DNA from: JADKAV01 sp963732355
GTDB lineage: Bacteria; Actinomycetota; Actinomycetes; S36-B12; UBA10799
NCBI GenBank assembly: GCA_963732355.1
Contig: CAVSZD010000003.1
Span: 186,001 to 250,000 of the forward strand
DNA: 64,000 nt
Direction: 5' to 3'
Part shown: positions 8,717 through 20,226 of the stretch, one piece after another
Position numbering within the stretch: the first letter of the stretch is position 1
Layout: each line of letters begins with the position of its first letter
The notes under the pieces: model-generated
What the model was told of the DNA's origin: nothing
Seen by the model: the letters and a program-made list of their open reading frames with translations, nothing else
The model's database searches: none
Translations under genes and position numbers: made by a program

Positions 8717-10042
8717 GTGCCCAACGAGGATCTCGCCGAGGATGCGCCGCCGCCGGATGACAGCGGTGAGACCGGGCTTGTCAGACTGGTCGTGCTGTCC
8801 GCGATAGGCGGGGCACTGACAGGTCTGGTGGGTGGCGCATTCCGGCTCGTCCTGGCCGAAAGTTTCCGAGTCTGGCAGCAGTTCCTCGAGTGGTCACGGG
8901 ATCTCGGAGGGTGGCGTGTGCTCCTGCCGGTGGTAGGCGCAGCGCTGGCAGTCGCCCTTGCGAGATTGATAGTCCGGTGGGTGCCCGAAGCCGCAGGTAG
9001 TGGGGTGCAAAGGGTCGAAGCGATCATGCGCCATGAGGGGCAGCCAGCGCCCTTGCGTGTGGTCCCCGCGAAGTTCGTTGGGGGGGTTCTGGCGCTCGGG
9101 GTCGGGATGGCCTTGGGTCGGGAGGGTCCCAGCGTCCAGATGGGTGCCTCGATCGGCGCAGGGATCGCAGACAGAGCGGATCTTGATGATCACGACACTC
9201 GCACCTTGTCGGCGTCACTGGCCGGTGCGGGCCTAGGGGTGGCCTTCAGTGCACCTTTGGGTGGTGCGATGTTCGTCATCGAGGAACTCGCGCGAGCGAT
9301 CCGGACGCGATTGCTGGTAGCGACCCTGGTGTCGGCGAGTGTCGCCCTGGCCGTCGCATTCCCACTTGTTGGCAGTCGTCCGGTCTTCCCGGTGCCGCCT
9401 ATCCAGGACGTGCAACTGTGGCACCTGGCTCTCTACGCCCCGATGGGGCTGGTCGTCGGATTCATGGGGATCTACTACAACCGACTCGTGATCGCGAACC
9501 TGAACCTGATGGACCGGCTCTCCCAGATTGCGCCCGAGATCCGCGCCGCAGCAATAGGCGGGCTGGTTGGCGCGCTCGGTGTCATCGCGCCGTGGCTGGT
9601 CGGTGGCGGTGAAGTGCTCACGGACCGAGTGCTCGCGGTCGGGCTGCCGCTCACAACCCTGATTGTCATTCTGATCGTCCGCTGGTTTCTCGGACCCCTG
9701 TCCTATGCGGCGGGCACACCCGGTGGCCTGTTCGCTCCGCTGCTGGTGGTCGGGGCTTCGGTTGGGGCCATCCTCGGCACTTCCTTGAACGCGGTCTTTC
9801 CGGCCTGGGACCTATCAGCGCAGGGATTCGCCATCGTGGGGATGTCAGCCTTCTTCGCAGCAGTTGTGAGGGCCCCGATCACGGGCGTGGTTCTGTGTGT
9901 GGAGATGACGGCTACCACCTCGGTACTCGTTCCGATGCTCCTGGCATCTGCCCTTGCGGTGCTCGTGTGCACCGTGCGCCAGGCGCCACCGATCTACGAG
10001 ACGCTGCGGCTGCGTATGGAAGGTTACTCAGTGCGTGGTTGA
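8717..10042 (+). CDS. ClC family chloride channel or H+/Cl- antiporter
   Basis: A 441-residue protein with the three ClC selectivity segments: GSGVQ near residue 94, GREGPSVQ near 137 (with the gating Glu), and GGLFAP near 342. About 12 helices are evident and there are no C-terminal CBS domains. The gating Glu is compatible with exchange, but exchanger versus channel cannot be settled from this alone. The gene ends 15 bases inside the end of the convergent permease gene. Confidence 0.92.
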   Translation: MPNEDLAEDAPPPDDSGETGLVRLVVLSAIGGALTGLVGGAFRLVLAESFRVWQQFLEWSRDLGGWRVLLPVVGAALAVALARLIVRWVPEAAGSGVQRVEAIMRHEGQPAPLRVVPAKFVGGVLALGVGMALGREGPSVQMGASIGAGIADRADLDDHDTRTLSASLAGAGLGVAFSAPLGGAMFVIEELARAIRTRLLVATLVSASVALAVAFPLVGSRPVFPVPPIQDVQLWHLALYAPMGLVVGFMGIYYNRLVIANLNLMDRLSQIAPEIRAAAIGGLVGALGVIAPWLVGGGEVLTDRVLAVGLPLTTLIVILIVRWFLGPLSYAAGTPGGLFAPLLVVGASVGAILGTSLNAVFPAWDLSAQGFAIVGMSAFFAAVVRAPITGVVLCVEMTATTSVLVPMLLASALAVLVCTVRQAPPIYETLRLRMEGYSVRG

Positions 10043-11311
10043 GGAACGCCGCAGGAACCACCACTCGAATGCGAAACTGCCGCCCAGTGCGGCAAGCAGC
10101 GTGATCCACGTAGCGGGCGAACCTGACCGCACTGCATCGACGAGCAAGGCCACGAACAGCGCGGCATTGAAGACCACGGCACCGACCAGGGGCCATGCCG
10201 CGGCACCCGTGTGCTTGCGCAGTCGCAGGTGTCCGAGGCTCACTGCGCCGTACACCACCAGGAAGGCCAGACTCGTCATCTGCCCGACGGCGGACAGCGG
10301 GAAGAAGACCACGAAGACGACGGTCGCCATTGCGCTGATGAACAACGACAGGGGTGCCGATCGCCATACTGTCCGCGTCAGGGACGCAGAGATCTGCTTG
10401 TTCTGGGAAACGTCGTACCCGATGTTCGACGCAGCGAAGATCGTGGCATTGACCGCCGAGGCCGTGGCCAGGATCGCAGCCGCTGAAATAACCATGAAGC
10501 CGGTGGTGCCAAGGACGACCCGTCCAGCCTCCGCGAGGACATGTCCTGCGTTGGCTTCGATCTGGTCGAGGGGCACCAGAGCCACGACCAGTGTGCTTAC
10601 CACGAGGTACACCACCGCCACGATGGCCAAGGCACTGAACATGGCCCGGGGGAGTTGCTTGTTGGGGTGCAGCATCTCGCCGGACGTATTGGTCACCACG
10701 CCGAAACCCTGATAGGTCACGTACAGCAGGGCTGCTCCGGTCAGGACACCGATGCTGCTGTGCTCGCCCGAGGTGATGTTTGCGAGGTCTGCCTTCGTCA
10801 CCCCCAATGCGACGAACCCGACCAGGATCGCCGACTCCACCCCGATGATCAGCGTCTCGGCGCGTCCGACCAGTTTGGTCCCGATGATGTTCACTGTCAT
10901 GAAGACGAGGACGACACCGGCACCGATGGCCTTGGGCGCCCAGCCGGGCAGGTCGTCGCCCATGACGATGGTTACGTACTCGGCGAATCCCGCTGCGTAC
11001 AGCGCGGTCGCTATGAGGTACGCGACGTACTGGAAGACATTGAGACCGCCTGAGACAACGCCCTGGCCGAATTCCCGGAGCAGGAACTCGGCAGCGCCGC
11101 CCCGGCTGGGGTACTCAGCCCCAAGTTTTGAGTAGGAGTAGACACTCAGTGCGGCGACCAGCCCCGCGAGCAGGAAGGCCGCCGGTAACCAGGTTCCGGT
11201 GCTGGTCGCTGCCAGCCCCAGCAGCGTGTACAGCCCGGCTCCCATCATGCCGCCCACACCCATTGCGGCCGCCGAGATCGTACTGATGCTCCCCTTGGTC
11301 TGGGTCACCAT
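10028..11311 (-). CDS. APC superfamily amino acid permease
   Basis: A 427-residue protein with about 12 helices. The first helix contains GVGGMMGAGLYTLLG, the glycine-rich substrate-site motif of the APC family, and a PSRGGAAEF segment follows helix 2. ATG 11311 is chosen because the family begins shortly before this motif; it overlaps the end of the upstream MBL gene by 7 bases, indicating co-translation. The extra open frame upstream lies inside the MBL gene in another frame. The substrate is unknown. Confidence 0.88.
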   Translation of the reverse strand: MVTQTKGSISTISAAAMGVGGMMGAGLYTLLGLAATSTGTWLPAAFLLAGLVAALSVYSYSKLGAEYPSRGGAAEFLLREFGQGVVSGGLNVFQYVAYLIATALYAAGFAEYVTIVMGDDLPGWAPKAIGAGVVLVFMTVNIIGTKLVGRAETLIIGVESAILVGFVALGVTKADLANITSGEHSSIGVLTGAALLYVTYQGFGVVTNTSGEMLHPNKQLPRAMFSALAIVAVVYLVVSTLVVALVPLDQIEANAGHVLAEAGRVVLGTTGFMVISAAAILATASAVNATIFAASNIGYDVSQNKQISASLTRTVWRSAPLSLFISAMATVVFVVFFPLSAVGQMTSLAFLVVYGAVSLGHLRLRKHTGAAAWPLVGAVVFNAALFVALLVDAVRSGSPATWITLLAALGGSFAFEWWFLRRSSTTH

Positions 11312-11958
11312 CCACGCCGCTCCCATTCGGCCAGAGCCGGTCGCTCGGTGCCGACGGTCGTATCCCATCCGTGACCCGGATACACCCACGTCTCATCCGG
11401 CAGGACCGCGAAGATCCGGGTACGGACGTCGCGCAGGAGAGTTCGGAAATCCTCGGGTGCCCAGGTCTTGCCGATTCCGCCCGGGAAGAGACAGTCACCG
11501 GTGAACAGGTGCGGCTGGCCCAGCGGGTCGTCATAGAGCAAGGCGATGCTTCCGGGGGTGTGCCCGACAAGGTGGATGACACGCAGCCGGCAGTGACCCA
11601 CGGCGATCTCGTCGCCGTCGCGGACCGTGCGATCCACGGTCGCGCCGATCGCCGGGGCGTCGATCTCGTGGGCGATGCTGGTGGCCCCAGTCTCTGCGCG
11701 CACCGACTCCAGGGCTCCCCAGTGGTCGGGGTGCGCGTGAGTCGTCACGATGGCGCTCAGTCCGTCGGGTCCCACCAGGTCCAGGACGTGCTCTGCATCC
11801 GCTGCTGCGTCGATGAGCAACTGGTCACCGGACTCACGGCAACGCAAGAGGTAGGTGTTGTTGTCCATCGGTCCCACGGACAACTTCGAGATGGTCAAGA
11901 GGCCCAGTTCGTGAACGTCGGCTGGTCCGCCCATCCGGGTTCGACCGGTGTATGTCAT
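11305..11958 (-). CDS. MBL-fold metallo-hydrolase (glyoxalase II-like)
   Basis: A 217-residue protein with the metallo-beta-lactamase motif THAHPDH (His74, His76, Asp78, His79), then GHTPGS, FTGDCLF and YPGHGW, together supplying a binuclear metal site. The small single-domain form resembles hydroxyacylglutathione hydrolase-like thioesterases. The start ATG 11958 is supported by a -10-like TAGATT 7 bases upstream. It overlaps the permease gene that follows it in the same transcript. Confidence 0.9.
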   Translation of the reverse strand: MTYTGRTRMGGPADVHELGLLTISKLSVGPMDNNTYLLRCRESGDQLLIDAAADAEHVLDLVGPDGLSAIVTTHAHPDHWGALESVRAETGATSIAHEIDAPAIGATVDRTVRDGDEIAVGHCRLRVIHLVGHTPGSIALLYDDPLGQPHLFTGDCLFPGGIGKTWAPEDFRTLLRDVRTRIFAVLPDETWVYPGHGWDTTVGTERPALAEWERRGW

Positions 11959-11965
11959 GGGAGCG

Positions 11966-11971
11966 AATCTA
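11966..11971 (-). promoter_or_regulatory. Likely -10 element for the MBL hydrolase gene
   Basis: Minus-strand TAGATT, 7 bases before ATG 11958. It overlaps the stop region of the upstream yoaK-like gene. Confidence 0.45.
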
Positions 11972-12679
11972 CTCTTGCGGCACCGTGGGCGTTCGCCGCG
12001 ACTTGAGGTCGTTCACCACGGCCAGAGCCAGCGCAACCGCAGTGGGTGCCAGGGCGGGCAACGTGGGTTCGTCAGAACCGAGAATCCCGGAACCCCATGC
12101 GATAGCACCGGTCAGGAACCCAAGCGTGATCATCACGGCCGACTCGACGGGCTGTCCGGTGGGCTTGCGAGCAGAGCGTGGCTCGAAAACGGTGTGGACT
12201 GTCGTGAGCACGGCCCCGGTGTTGGCAGTTATCCACCCTCTGACCGCGGGTACGCGCAGGACGGCAGTGGCCAGTCCGGCGAGCGCGGTGCTCGTGACCG
12301 GAACCAGGACCTGAGCGGGGCTGTCAAGCCACTGGCGCATCGCAGAGGTGATGAGGATCAGCACGATCATCGCGAAAAGGGGGACGGCGACCTGCAGCCA
12401 CTTGTGCTTGCTCAAGGCGCGCTGTAGCAGGGTGGCCAGCGCAACTCCCACGACAGCCCCGAGCAGGGAGAGTGCTGCCAGCGCCGCGCGGGAGGGGTCC
12501 TTGGGTAGTTGAGTGCCAAGCACCACCAGGTTGCCCGCCTGATTGGAGGTGAAGACGCCGTATTCCTCGAAGGAGTAGGCATCGATGACGCCGACCGTCC
12601 ATGCCAGTGCGAGAGCGGCCAGCCAGGGCCGGGCGAAGAACCGGTAGGTGTCGATGCCGTCGGGCGGATTGTCGGCCAC
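11969..12679 (-). CDS. YoaK (DUF1275) family membrane protein
   Basis: A 236-residue protein with about six helices. The N-terminal segment GVIDAYSFEEYGVFTSNQAGN is the conserved start of the DUF1275/YoaK family (helix 1, then a loop with Asn-Gln near a small-residue turn). No function is established for the family. GTG 12679 is supported by TAGCGT 6 bases upstream. The gene is divergent from uvrA. Confidence 0.85.
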   Translation of the reverse strand: MADNPPDGIDTYRFFARPWLAALALAWTVGVIDAYSFEEYGVFTSNQAGNLVVLGTQLPKDPSRAALAALSLLGAVVGVALATLLQRALSKHKWLQVAVPLFAMIVLILITSAMRQWLDSPAQVLVPVTSTALAGLATAVLRVPAVRGWITANTGAVLTTVHTVFEPRSARKPTGQPVESAVMITLGFLTGAIAWGSGILGSDEPTLPALAPTAVALALAVVNDLKSRRTPTVPQE

Positions 12680-12685
12680 CCCCAG

Positions 12686-12691
12686 ACGCTA
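12686..12691 (-). promoter_or_regulatory. Likely -10 element for the yoaK-like gene
   Basis: Minus-strand TAGCGT, 6 bases before GTG 12679. Confidence 0.45.
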
Positions 12692-12765
12692 GCGGAACGT
12701 GTTGGGCGCGGTCGGCCTACGGACCGGTTCGCGGACACCGAAAATGCGATGTCACACCGCGCAGT

Positions 12766-12771
12766 TAGCCT
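12766..12771 (+). promoter_or_regulatory. Likely -10 element for leaderless uvrA
   Basis: TAGCCT, 6 bases before GTG 12778. It supports 12778 rather than the GTG at 12775. Confidence 0.5.
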
Positions 12772-12777
12772 TATGTG

Positions 12778-15618
<2,841 letters not shown>

Positions 15619-15661
15619 GCAGACACACCAGCGGTTGCCGGGCAGTGCGGCTTCGATCCCG

Positions 15662-15667
15662 TAGGCT
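15662..15667 (+). promoter_or_regulatory. Likely -10 element for the Tat-Rieske gene
   Basis: TAGGCT, followed by a short leader carrying AAGGAG at 15680-15685, 6 bases before ATG 15692. Confidence 0.45.
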
Positions 15668-15691
15668 GGCGGGGAAAATAAGGAGACCGCC

Positions 15692-16135
15692 ATGGCTGAT
15701 CTGACTAGACGCAACGTGTTGACCGCAGGTGCCATCGGTGTGGCCGGGGCTGCACTGGTGGGTTGCTCGTCGGGCGACGATGCCACCCCGGCGGCGACCG
15801 AGCCGGCCAGTGCTGCTCCCGAGACGTCGCCGGCTCAGACCGGCGGCGAGGTCACAGCGGTGAGCGACGTGCCGCTTGACGGAGGCGTGATCGTGGACTC
15901 CGGCGAGACGAAGATGGTCGTCACCCAGCCGACCGCCGGGGAATATGTCGGCCTCAGCGCTGTGTGTCCCCACCAGGGGTGCTTGGTCAACCAGATTGAG
16001 AACCAGGCCATCATCTGCCCATGCCACGGTTCTCAGTTCTCAATCACCGATGGTGCTGTGATTCAAGGTCCGGCCACTACTGGTCTGGAATCCATACCTG
16101 TCCAGGTCTCAGGCGACCAGATCGTTCTGGGCTGA
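15692..16135 (+). CDS. Tat-exported Rieske [2Fe-2S] lipoprotein
   Basis: A 147-residue protein. TRRNVLTAGAIGVAGAALVGC gives a twin-arginine signal ending in a lipobox with Cys25, followed by an Ala/Thr/Pro-rich linker. The Rieske domain has Cys92-Pro-His94 and Cys109-Pro-Cys-His112 as cluster ligands, with Cys97 and Cys111 placed for the structural disulfide. It is an exported, lipid-anchored electron carrier. No dedicated cytochrome b or oxygenase gene is adjacent, so its partner is unknown. AAGGAG precedes the ATG. Confidence 0.92.
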   Translation: MADLTRRNVLTAGAIGVAGAALVGCSSGDDATPAATEPASAAPETSPAQTGGEVTAVSDVPLDGGVIVDSGETKMVVTQPTAGEYVGLSAVCPHQGCLVNQIENQAIICPCHGSQFSITDGAVIQGPATTGLESIPVQVSGDQIVLG

Positions 16136-16146
16136 CCTGAGTTGAT

Positions 16147-16785
16147 GTGAGCGGACACGACGAGGAGCCCCTGTCCCAGAGGCTGCCCACGATCTTGGGC
16201 GGGGTGCTCGCCACTCTGGCGATGGTGGTGGCGGGGTTGTGGGTCAGCGGCAAGGCAGGTCTGCCGTCCCCCCAGGCTGTCCTTTCTTTGGCCAACCCTC
16301 TGTCCGACCCTGTGCTGGAAGGCCCTGTCTACGCGATCGGGGATTCAGTCATGTTGGGCGCCAAGACCTGTCTTGCGAGTACCGACGTCCATGTTCACGC
16401 AGTGGAGAACCGCACCATGCGCGAGGGTGCCACGAGGGTCGAGACTCGAGCGGCCAATGATCGCCTGCCACCGCGGGTTGTAGTAGCACTGGGCACCAAC
16501 GGTCCCTTCGGCTACAAGGCGCTCGACCGGATCATGCGGGCAGCGGGCCCGGACCGGGCGGTGTACTGGATGACGATCGAGTTACCCGAGATCGAACGGT
16601 ACGCCTACGAGGATCCTGTGAATCAGAGGTTACGGGCCATGCCCGGACGTTGGCCGAACGCCCATGTCATCGATTGGAACGCCAGCGTCCTGCCCACTGG
16701 GCTTTATCCGGATGGGATTCACTTGAACCCGGCGGGTTGCCAGGCCTACGCGAACCTCATCCTGCAGGGGGTCGAGAAGGGCTGA
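16147..16785 (+). CDS. Membrane-anchored SGNH/GDSL-like hydrolase
   Basis: A 212-residue protein with one N-terminal transmembrane segment (about residues 15-34), then an SGNH domain: GDSVML with candidate nucleophile Ser67, VVALGTNG as the block III Asn, and DGIHLNPAG near residue 192 supplying the Asp/His pair. Such domains remove or transfer acetyl groups on wall polymers or glycans; the substrate is unknown. It starts at GTG 16147, 11 bases after the Rieske gene, so the two are probably cotranscribed. It is convergent with another SGNH gene. Confidence 0.8.
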   Translation: MSGHDEEPLSQRLPTILGGVLATLAMVVAGLWVSGKAGLPSPQAVLSLANPLSDPVLEGPVYAIGDSVMLGAKTCLASTDVHVHAVENRTMREGATRVETRAANDRLPPRVVVALGTNGPFGYKALDRIMRAAGPDRAVYWMTIELPEIERYAYEDPVNQRLRAMPGRWPNAHVIDWNASVLPTGLYPDGIHLNPAGCQAYANLILQGVEKG

Positions 16786-16801
16786 CGCCAACTTGAGACG
16801 G

Positions 16802-17371
16802 TCAGCGCCCTGAGACCAAGAGGGAGCGCACGGCTTGCGCAATCATGCGTCCCCGGATCTCGTAACCGGCTGGCGTGAGGTGGATGCGGTCGGAGGCCAA
16901 GAGGGCTGGGTTGGCCCGGATGTACTGGTCCCAGCGCAGCACCGACAGTTGCGACGAGTTGGCGTCCAGCCGACTCAGCATGGTGTTGACCTTCGCGTAC
17001 GCCGGGGAGCGCCAGACCGAGACCCAGAGCACCGGGCGCATCCCGGCCCGCTTCAGCACGGTGCGCACGTGGTGGCGCATGGCTGAGGGGCTCGGGGCGT
17101 CATTCGTGCCGAGCGCCACAACCCATACCGATGCGTTGCGTCCCGCGCTCAATCGACTGATGCCGGTCGGCGTGTTGCGGCCCACCTGGGCGTCGACGGT
17201 GATCTGGCGGAAATCGGCACGCAAGTGGCGTTTGATCGCAGCCGAGGACCCGACCGTGAGTGAGTCTCCCTCAACGAACAGCGAATCAGCGCCCGCTGGA
17301 GGTGCGGCTGTCAGGCCGACGACTGCTGCCGCGGCCATGCCAACAACAGCTGCTTTGAGCGTAAGTCGCAC
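16802..17371 (-). CDS. Secreted SGNH/GDSL-like hydrolase
   Basis: A 189-residue protein with a Sec signal peptide (hydrophobic residues 7-28, likely cut after Ala28), then GDSLTVG with candidate nucleophile Ser37, VVALGTNDA (Asn of block III) and SDRIHLTPAGYEI (Asp and His). It is a compact single-domain esterase-like protein acting outside the membrane. The start GTG 17371 has GAGGA about 9 bases upstream. It shares domain type and several motifs with the convergent gene at 16147-16785 but is clearly diverged. Confidence 0.82.
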   Translation of the reverse strand: MRLTLKAAVVGMAAAAVVGLTAAPPAGADSLFVEGDSLTVGSSAAIKRHLRADFRQITVDAQVGRNTPTGISRLSAGRNASVWVVALGTNDAPSPSAMRHHVRTVLKRAGMRPVLWVSVWRSPAYAKVNTMLSRLDANSSQLSVLRWDQYIRANPALLASDRIHLTPAGYEIRGRMIAQAVRSLLVSGR

Positions 17372-17392
17372 GACGATTGGTCCTCACTGTCC

Positions 17393-17398
17393 TAGCCT
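17393..17398 (+). promoter_or_regulatory. Likely -10 element for leaderless uvrC
   Basis: TAGCCT, 6 bases (GTTGAT) before GTG 17405. Confidence 0.5.
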
Positions 17399-17404
17399 GT
17401 TGAT

Positions 17405-19363
17405 GTGGCAGACCCGATGTCATACCGGCCGCCTGCGGGCAGCATTCCGCCCTTACCAGGTGTCTATCGTTTCAGAGATTCTGACACGCGCACTATTTAT
17501 GTGGGAAAGGCCACAAATCTGCGTAGCCGTCTGTCCAGCTACTTCCAGAGTCCCGCTGGCATGCATCCCAGGACAGCCGCCATGGTCCAGACCGCATCCT
17601 CGGTCGACTGGGTCGTGGTGGATTCGGAGACTGAGGCGCTGCAACTGGAGTACCAGTGGATCAAGCAGTTCGCCCCACGGTTCAACGTCAAATACCGCGA
17701 CGACAAGTCCTATCCGTATCTGGCCATCACCTTGGGGGAGGAGTACCCACGAGTCATGGTCATGCGCGGAGACCGGCGCAAAGGCGTGAAGTACTTCGGC
17801 CCGTACGCCCAGGCTTGGGCGATCCGGGAGACGGTCGATCAGGTATTGCGGGTCTTCCCCGTGCGGACCTGCAGCAACGGGGTCTTTCGCAGGTCCGAGC
17901 AGATGGGAAGGCCCTGTCTGCTCGGGTACATAGGCAAGTGCAGTGCACCTTGTGTCGGGCGCATCTCGCCGGAGGACCACCGACGTCTGGCCGAGGACCT
18001 CGTATCATTTCTGGGTACTGGAACCGATCGCTTCATGCGGGACCTGGACGCCAGGATGCGTGAGGCTTCGGCACGGCAGGACTATGAGACCGCGGCCCGG
18101 CTGCGTGATGATCTGGGTGCGCTTCGCAAGGCCATGGAACGTAGCGCCCTGGTTCTGCCCGGGGACACCAGCGCAGATCTTGTCGCGTATGTCGAGGACG
18201 ATCTCGAGGCGGCCTTCCAGGTGTTCCACGTGCGGGCAGGCCGGGTGCGAGGTCAGCATGCCTTCGTGTTGGAGAAGGTTGCCGACGAGGGGCCCACGGA
18301 GCTGATGACCGGCGTGATGCAGCAGCTCTATGGCGATGAGGAGGCCGACATCCCCGTCGAAGTCCTGGTCAGTGAACTGCCCGAGCCCGCGGTCCAGACA
18401 TGGTTGAGCGCCAAGGCGGCTCGCCGCGTGAACGTGCGGGTTCCGCAGCGCGGGCGCAAGCGCGCGTTACTGGAGACTGTGGCAACCAATGCCGGTCAGA
18501 CACTGGCTTCGCACAAGTTGCGTCGTGCCGGAGACCTGAGCGTGCGTGCCGCCGCCCTCGAGGAGATCGGCGAGGCTCTGGAGATGGCACAGGCTCCTCT
18601 GCGGATCGAGTGTGTGGACATCTCGAACCTGCAGGGCAATGACGTGGTCGCATCCATGGTCGTCTTCGAGGACGGCCTTCCGCGCAAGTCCGACTACCGC
18701 CGCTTCTCGATCCGCGGGGTCGCGGGTCAGGATGATGTGGCCAGTGTCGCTGAGGTGGTGCGGCGCCGTTTCACCCGCTACCTGGCCGAGCGCGCGGAGG
18801 CCACCGACATCGAGTTCGGTCCAGCCGGTGGTGCCAACGATGAACGCAAGGCTTTCCGCTATCCGCCGCAGCTGTTGCTCATTGACGGGGGGAAGCCCCA
18901 AGTCGCAGCTGCCAAGGCCGCACTGGCCGAGTTGGAGATCGACGACATCGCCGTCGCGGGACTGGCCAAACGGCTGGAAGAGGTCTGGGTCCCCGACAGC
19001 GAGGATCCCGTTATCTTGTCCCGGCGCAGTCAGGGCCTGTACCTGCTCCAGCGCATCCGGGACGAGGCGCATCGGTTCGCGATCACTTACCACCGGCAGA
19101 AACGCAGCCGCAGACTGTCTGTCAGTGTCGTCGAGGACATTCCGGGCGTCGGTCCGACCCGGCGTAAGGCTCTCATGCGTGCCTTCGGTTCGTTGTCGCG
19201 GTTGCGCAAGGCCTCGGTCGAGGAGCTGGAATCGGTGCCCGGTATCAACCAGGCCTTGGCCGAAGCGATCGTCGCCCACATGGCTTCGGAGACGGTCGCA
19301 CCGGCCGTGAATGTGACGACCGGCGAGATTATTGACCAAGATGGTGCTGGGAGGCCGGCATGA
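17405..19363 (+). CDS. uvrC: Excinuclease ABC subunit C
   Basis: UvrC makes both incisions around a lesion in the UvrABC pathway. In its 652 residues: an N-terminal GIY-YIG nuclease (PGVYRFRDSDTRTIYVGKA), a UVR domain near residues 215-250 (ASARQDYETAARLRDDL), an RNase H-like endonuclease domain with ECVDISNLQG and LLIDGGKPQV, and a C-terminal helix-hairpin-helix pair (IPGVGPTRRKAL...VPGINQALAEAI). Length is normal and the frame is intact. It overlaps rapZ as ATGA and heads the operon uvrC-rapZ-yvcK. Confidence 0.97.
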   Translation: MADPMSYRPPAGSIPPLPGVYRFRDSDTRTIYVGKATNLRSRLSSYFQSPAGMHPRTAAMVQTASSVDWVVVDSETEALQLEYQWIKQFAPRFNVKYRDDKSYPYLAITLGEEYPRVMVMRGDRRKGVKYFGPYAQAWAIRETVDQVLRVFPVRTCSNGVFRRSEQMGRPCLLGYIGKCSAPCVGRISPEDHRRLAEDLVSFLGTGTDRFMRDLDARMREASARQDYETAARLRDDLGALRKAMERSALVLPGDTSADLVAYVEDDLEAAFQVFHVRAGRVRGQHAFVLEKVADEGPTELMTGVMQQLYGDEEADIPVEVLVSELPEPAVQTWLSAKAARRVNVRVPQRGRKRALLETVATNAGQTLASHKLRRAGDLSVRAAALEEIGEALEMAQAPLRIECVDISNLQGNDVVASMVVFEDGLPRKSDYRRFSIRGVAGQDDVASVAEVVRRRFTRYLAERAEATDIEFGPAGGANDERKAFRYPPQLLLIDGGKPQVAAAKAALAELEIDDIAVAGLAKRLEEVWVPDSEDPVILSRRSQGLYLLQRIRDEAHRFAITYHRQKRSRRLSVSVVEDIPGVGPTRRKALMRAFGSLSRLRKASVEELESVPGINQALAEAIVAHMASETVAPAVNVTTGEIIDQDGAGRPA

Positions 19364-20226
19364 ACAACCCGCAGTTCGAAGTGCTCATCGTCACGGGGAT
19401 GTCCGGGGCGGGACGCAGCACTGCTGCGCGTGCGCTGGAGGACGCCGGCTGGTTCGTGGTGGACAATCTGCCACCGTCCCTGCTGCAGTCGACCATCGAC
19501 CTGCTGCAACCCCGTCCGGACGTTCAGAGGCTCGCGGTCGTGGTCGACGTCCGCGGGGGCCCCTTGTTCTCGAACCTGGTCACGGTGACCCAGGCCTTGC
19601 GCGAAGCACAGACCAACGTCGGGATCCTCTTCCTGGAAGCCTCCGAGGAGGTCCTCGTGCGCAGGTTCGAGTCGTCGCGCAGGCCGCATCCTCTGCAGGA
19701 GGACGGCACACTGCTGGACGCGCTGCGCGAGGAACGGGTCATGTTGGCGGAGTTCCGGGCCGGCGCGGACATGGTGGTCGACACCTCCAGCAAGTCCGTG
19801 CACGACCTGCGACGGGTGATCGACGCCAACTACAGGGGGCCTTCTCCGGAGGTCATCCGGGTGTCGGTGCTCAGCTTCGGATTCAAGTACGGGATCCCCG
19901 TGGATGCCGACATGGTGGCCGACGTCCGGTTCCTGCCGAACCCCTTCTGGGTCCCGGACCTGAGAGAGCAGACGGGCAGGGACGCGGAGGTCAGCGACTA
20001 TGTCCTGAGCCGGGAGGGGGCACTGGACGTCCTGGACCACTACGCCGCCATCGTCAACCTGGTTGCTGAGGGCTATGTGCGCGAGGGCAAGCGCTACGTC
20101 ACGATCGGGATCGGGTGCACCGGCGGCAAACATCGCAGTGTGGCCACCACCGAACGGCTGGCCGAGATGTTGCGCGAACAGGGCCACCAGGTGGTCGTCC
20201 AGCACAGGGACCTGGGGCGGGAATGA
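19360..20226 (+). CDS. rapZ: RapZ (YvcJ) family nucleotide-binding protein
   Basis: A 288-residue protein with an N-terminal P-loop GMSGAGRST (Walker A) and the conserved C-terminal domain (GIGCTGGKHRSVATTERLAE). In E. coli RapZ is an RNase E adaptor controlling glmZ/GlmS. In Gram-positive bacteria YvcJ hydrolyses nucleotides and is less well defined. The order uvrC-rapZ-yvcK-whiA is conserved in actinobacteria. Both ends overlap neighbours as ATGA. Confidence 0.95.
   Translation: MNNPQFEVLIVTGMSGAGRSTAARALEDAGWFVVDNLPPSLLQSTIDLLQPRPDVQRLAVVVDVRGGPLFSNLVTVTQALREAQTNVGILFLEASEEVLVRRFESSRRPHPLQEDGTLLDALREERVMLAEFRAGADMVVDTSSKSVHDLRRVIDANYRGPSPEVIRVSVLSFGFKYGIPVDADMVADVRFLPNPFWVPDLREQTGRDAEVSDYVLSREGALDVLDHYAAIVNLVAEGYVREGKRYVTIGIGCTGGKHRSVATTERLAEMLREQGHQVVVQHRDLGRE

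Noticed and set aside
12692..12777. LexA-type SOS box upstream of uvrA
   Set aside because: GAACGTGTTGGG contains only half of GAAC-N4-GTTC; none was seen before uvrB or uvrC either.
19087..20205. Open frame antisense to uvrC and rapZ
   Set aside because: Both sense genes are complete and coupled; no motif in the antisense product.
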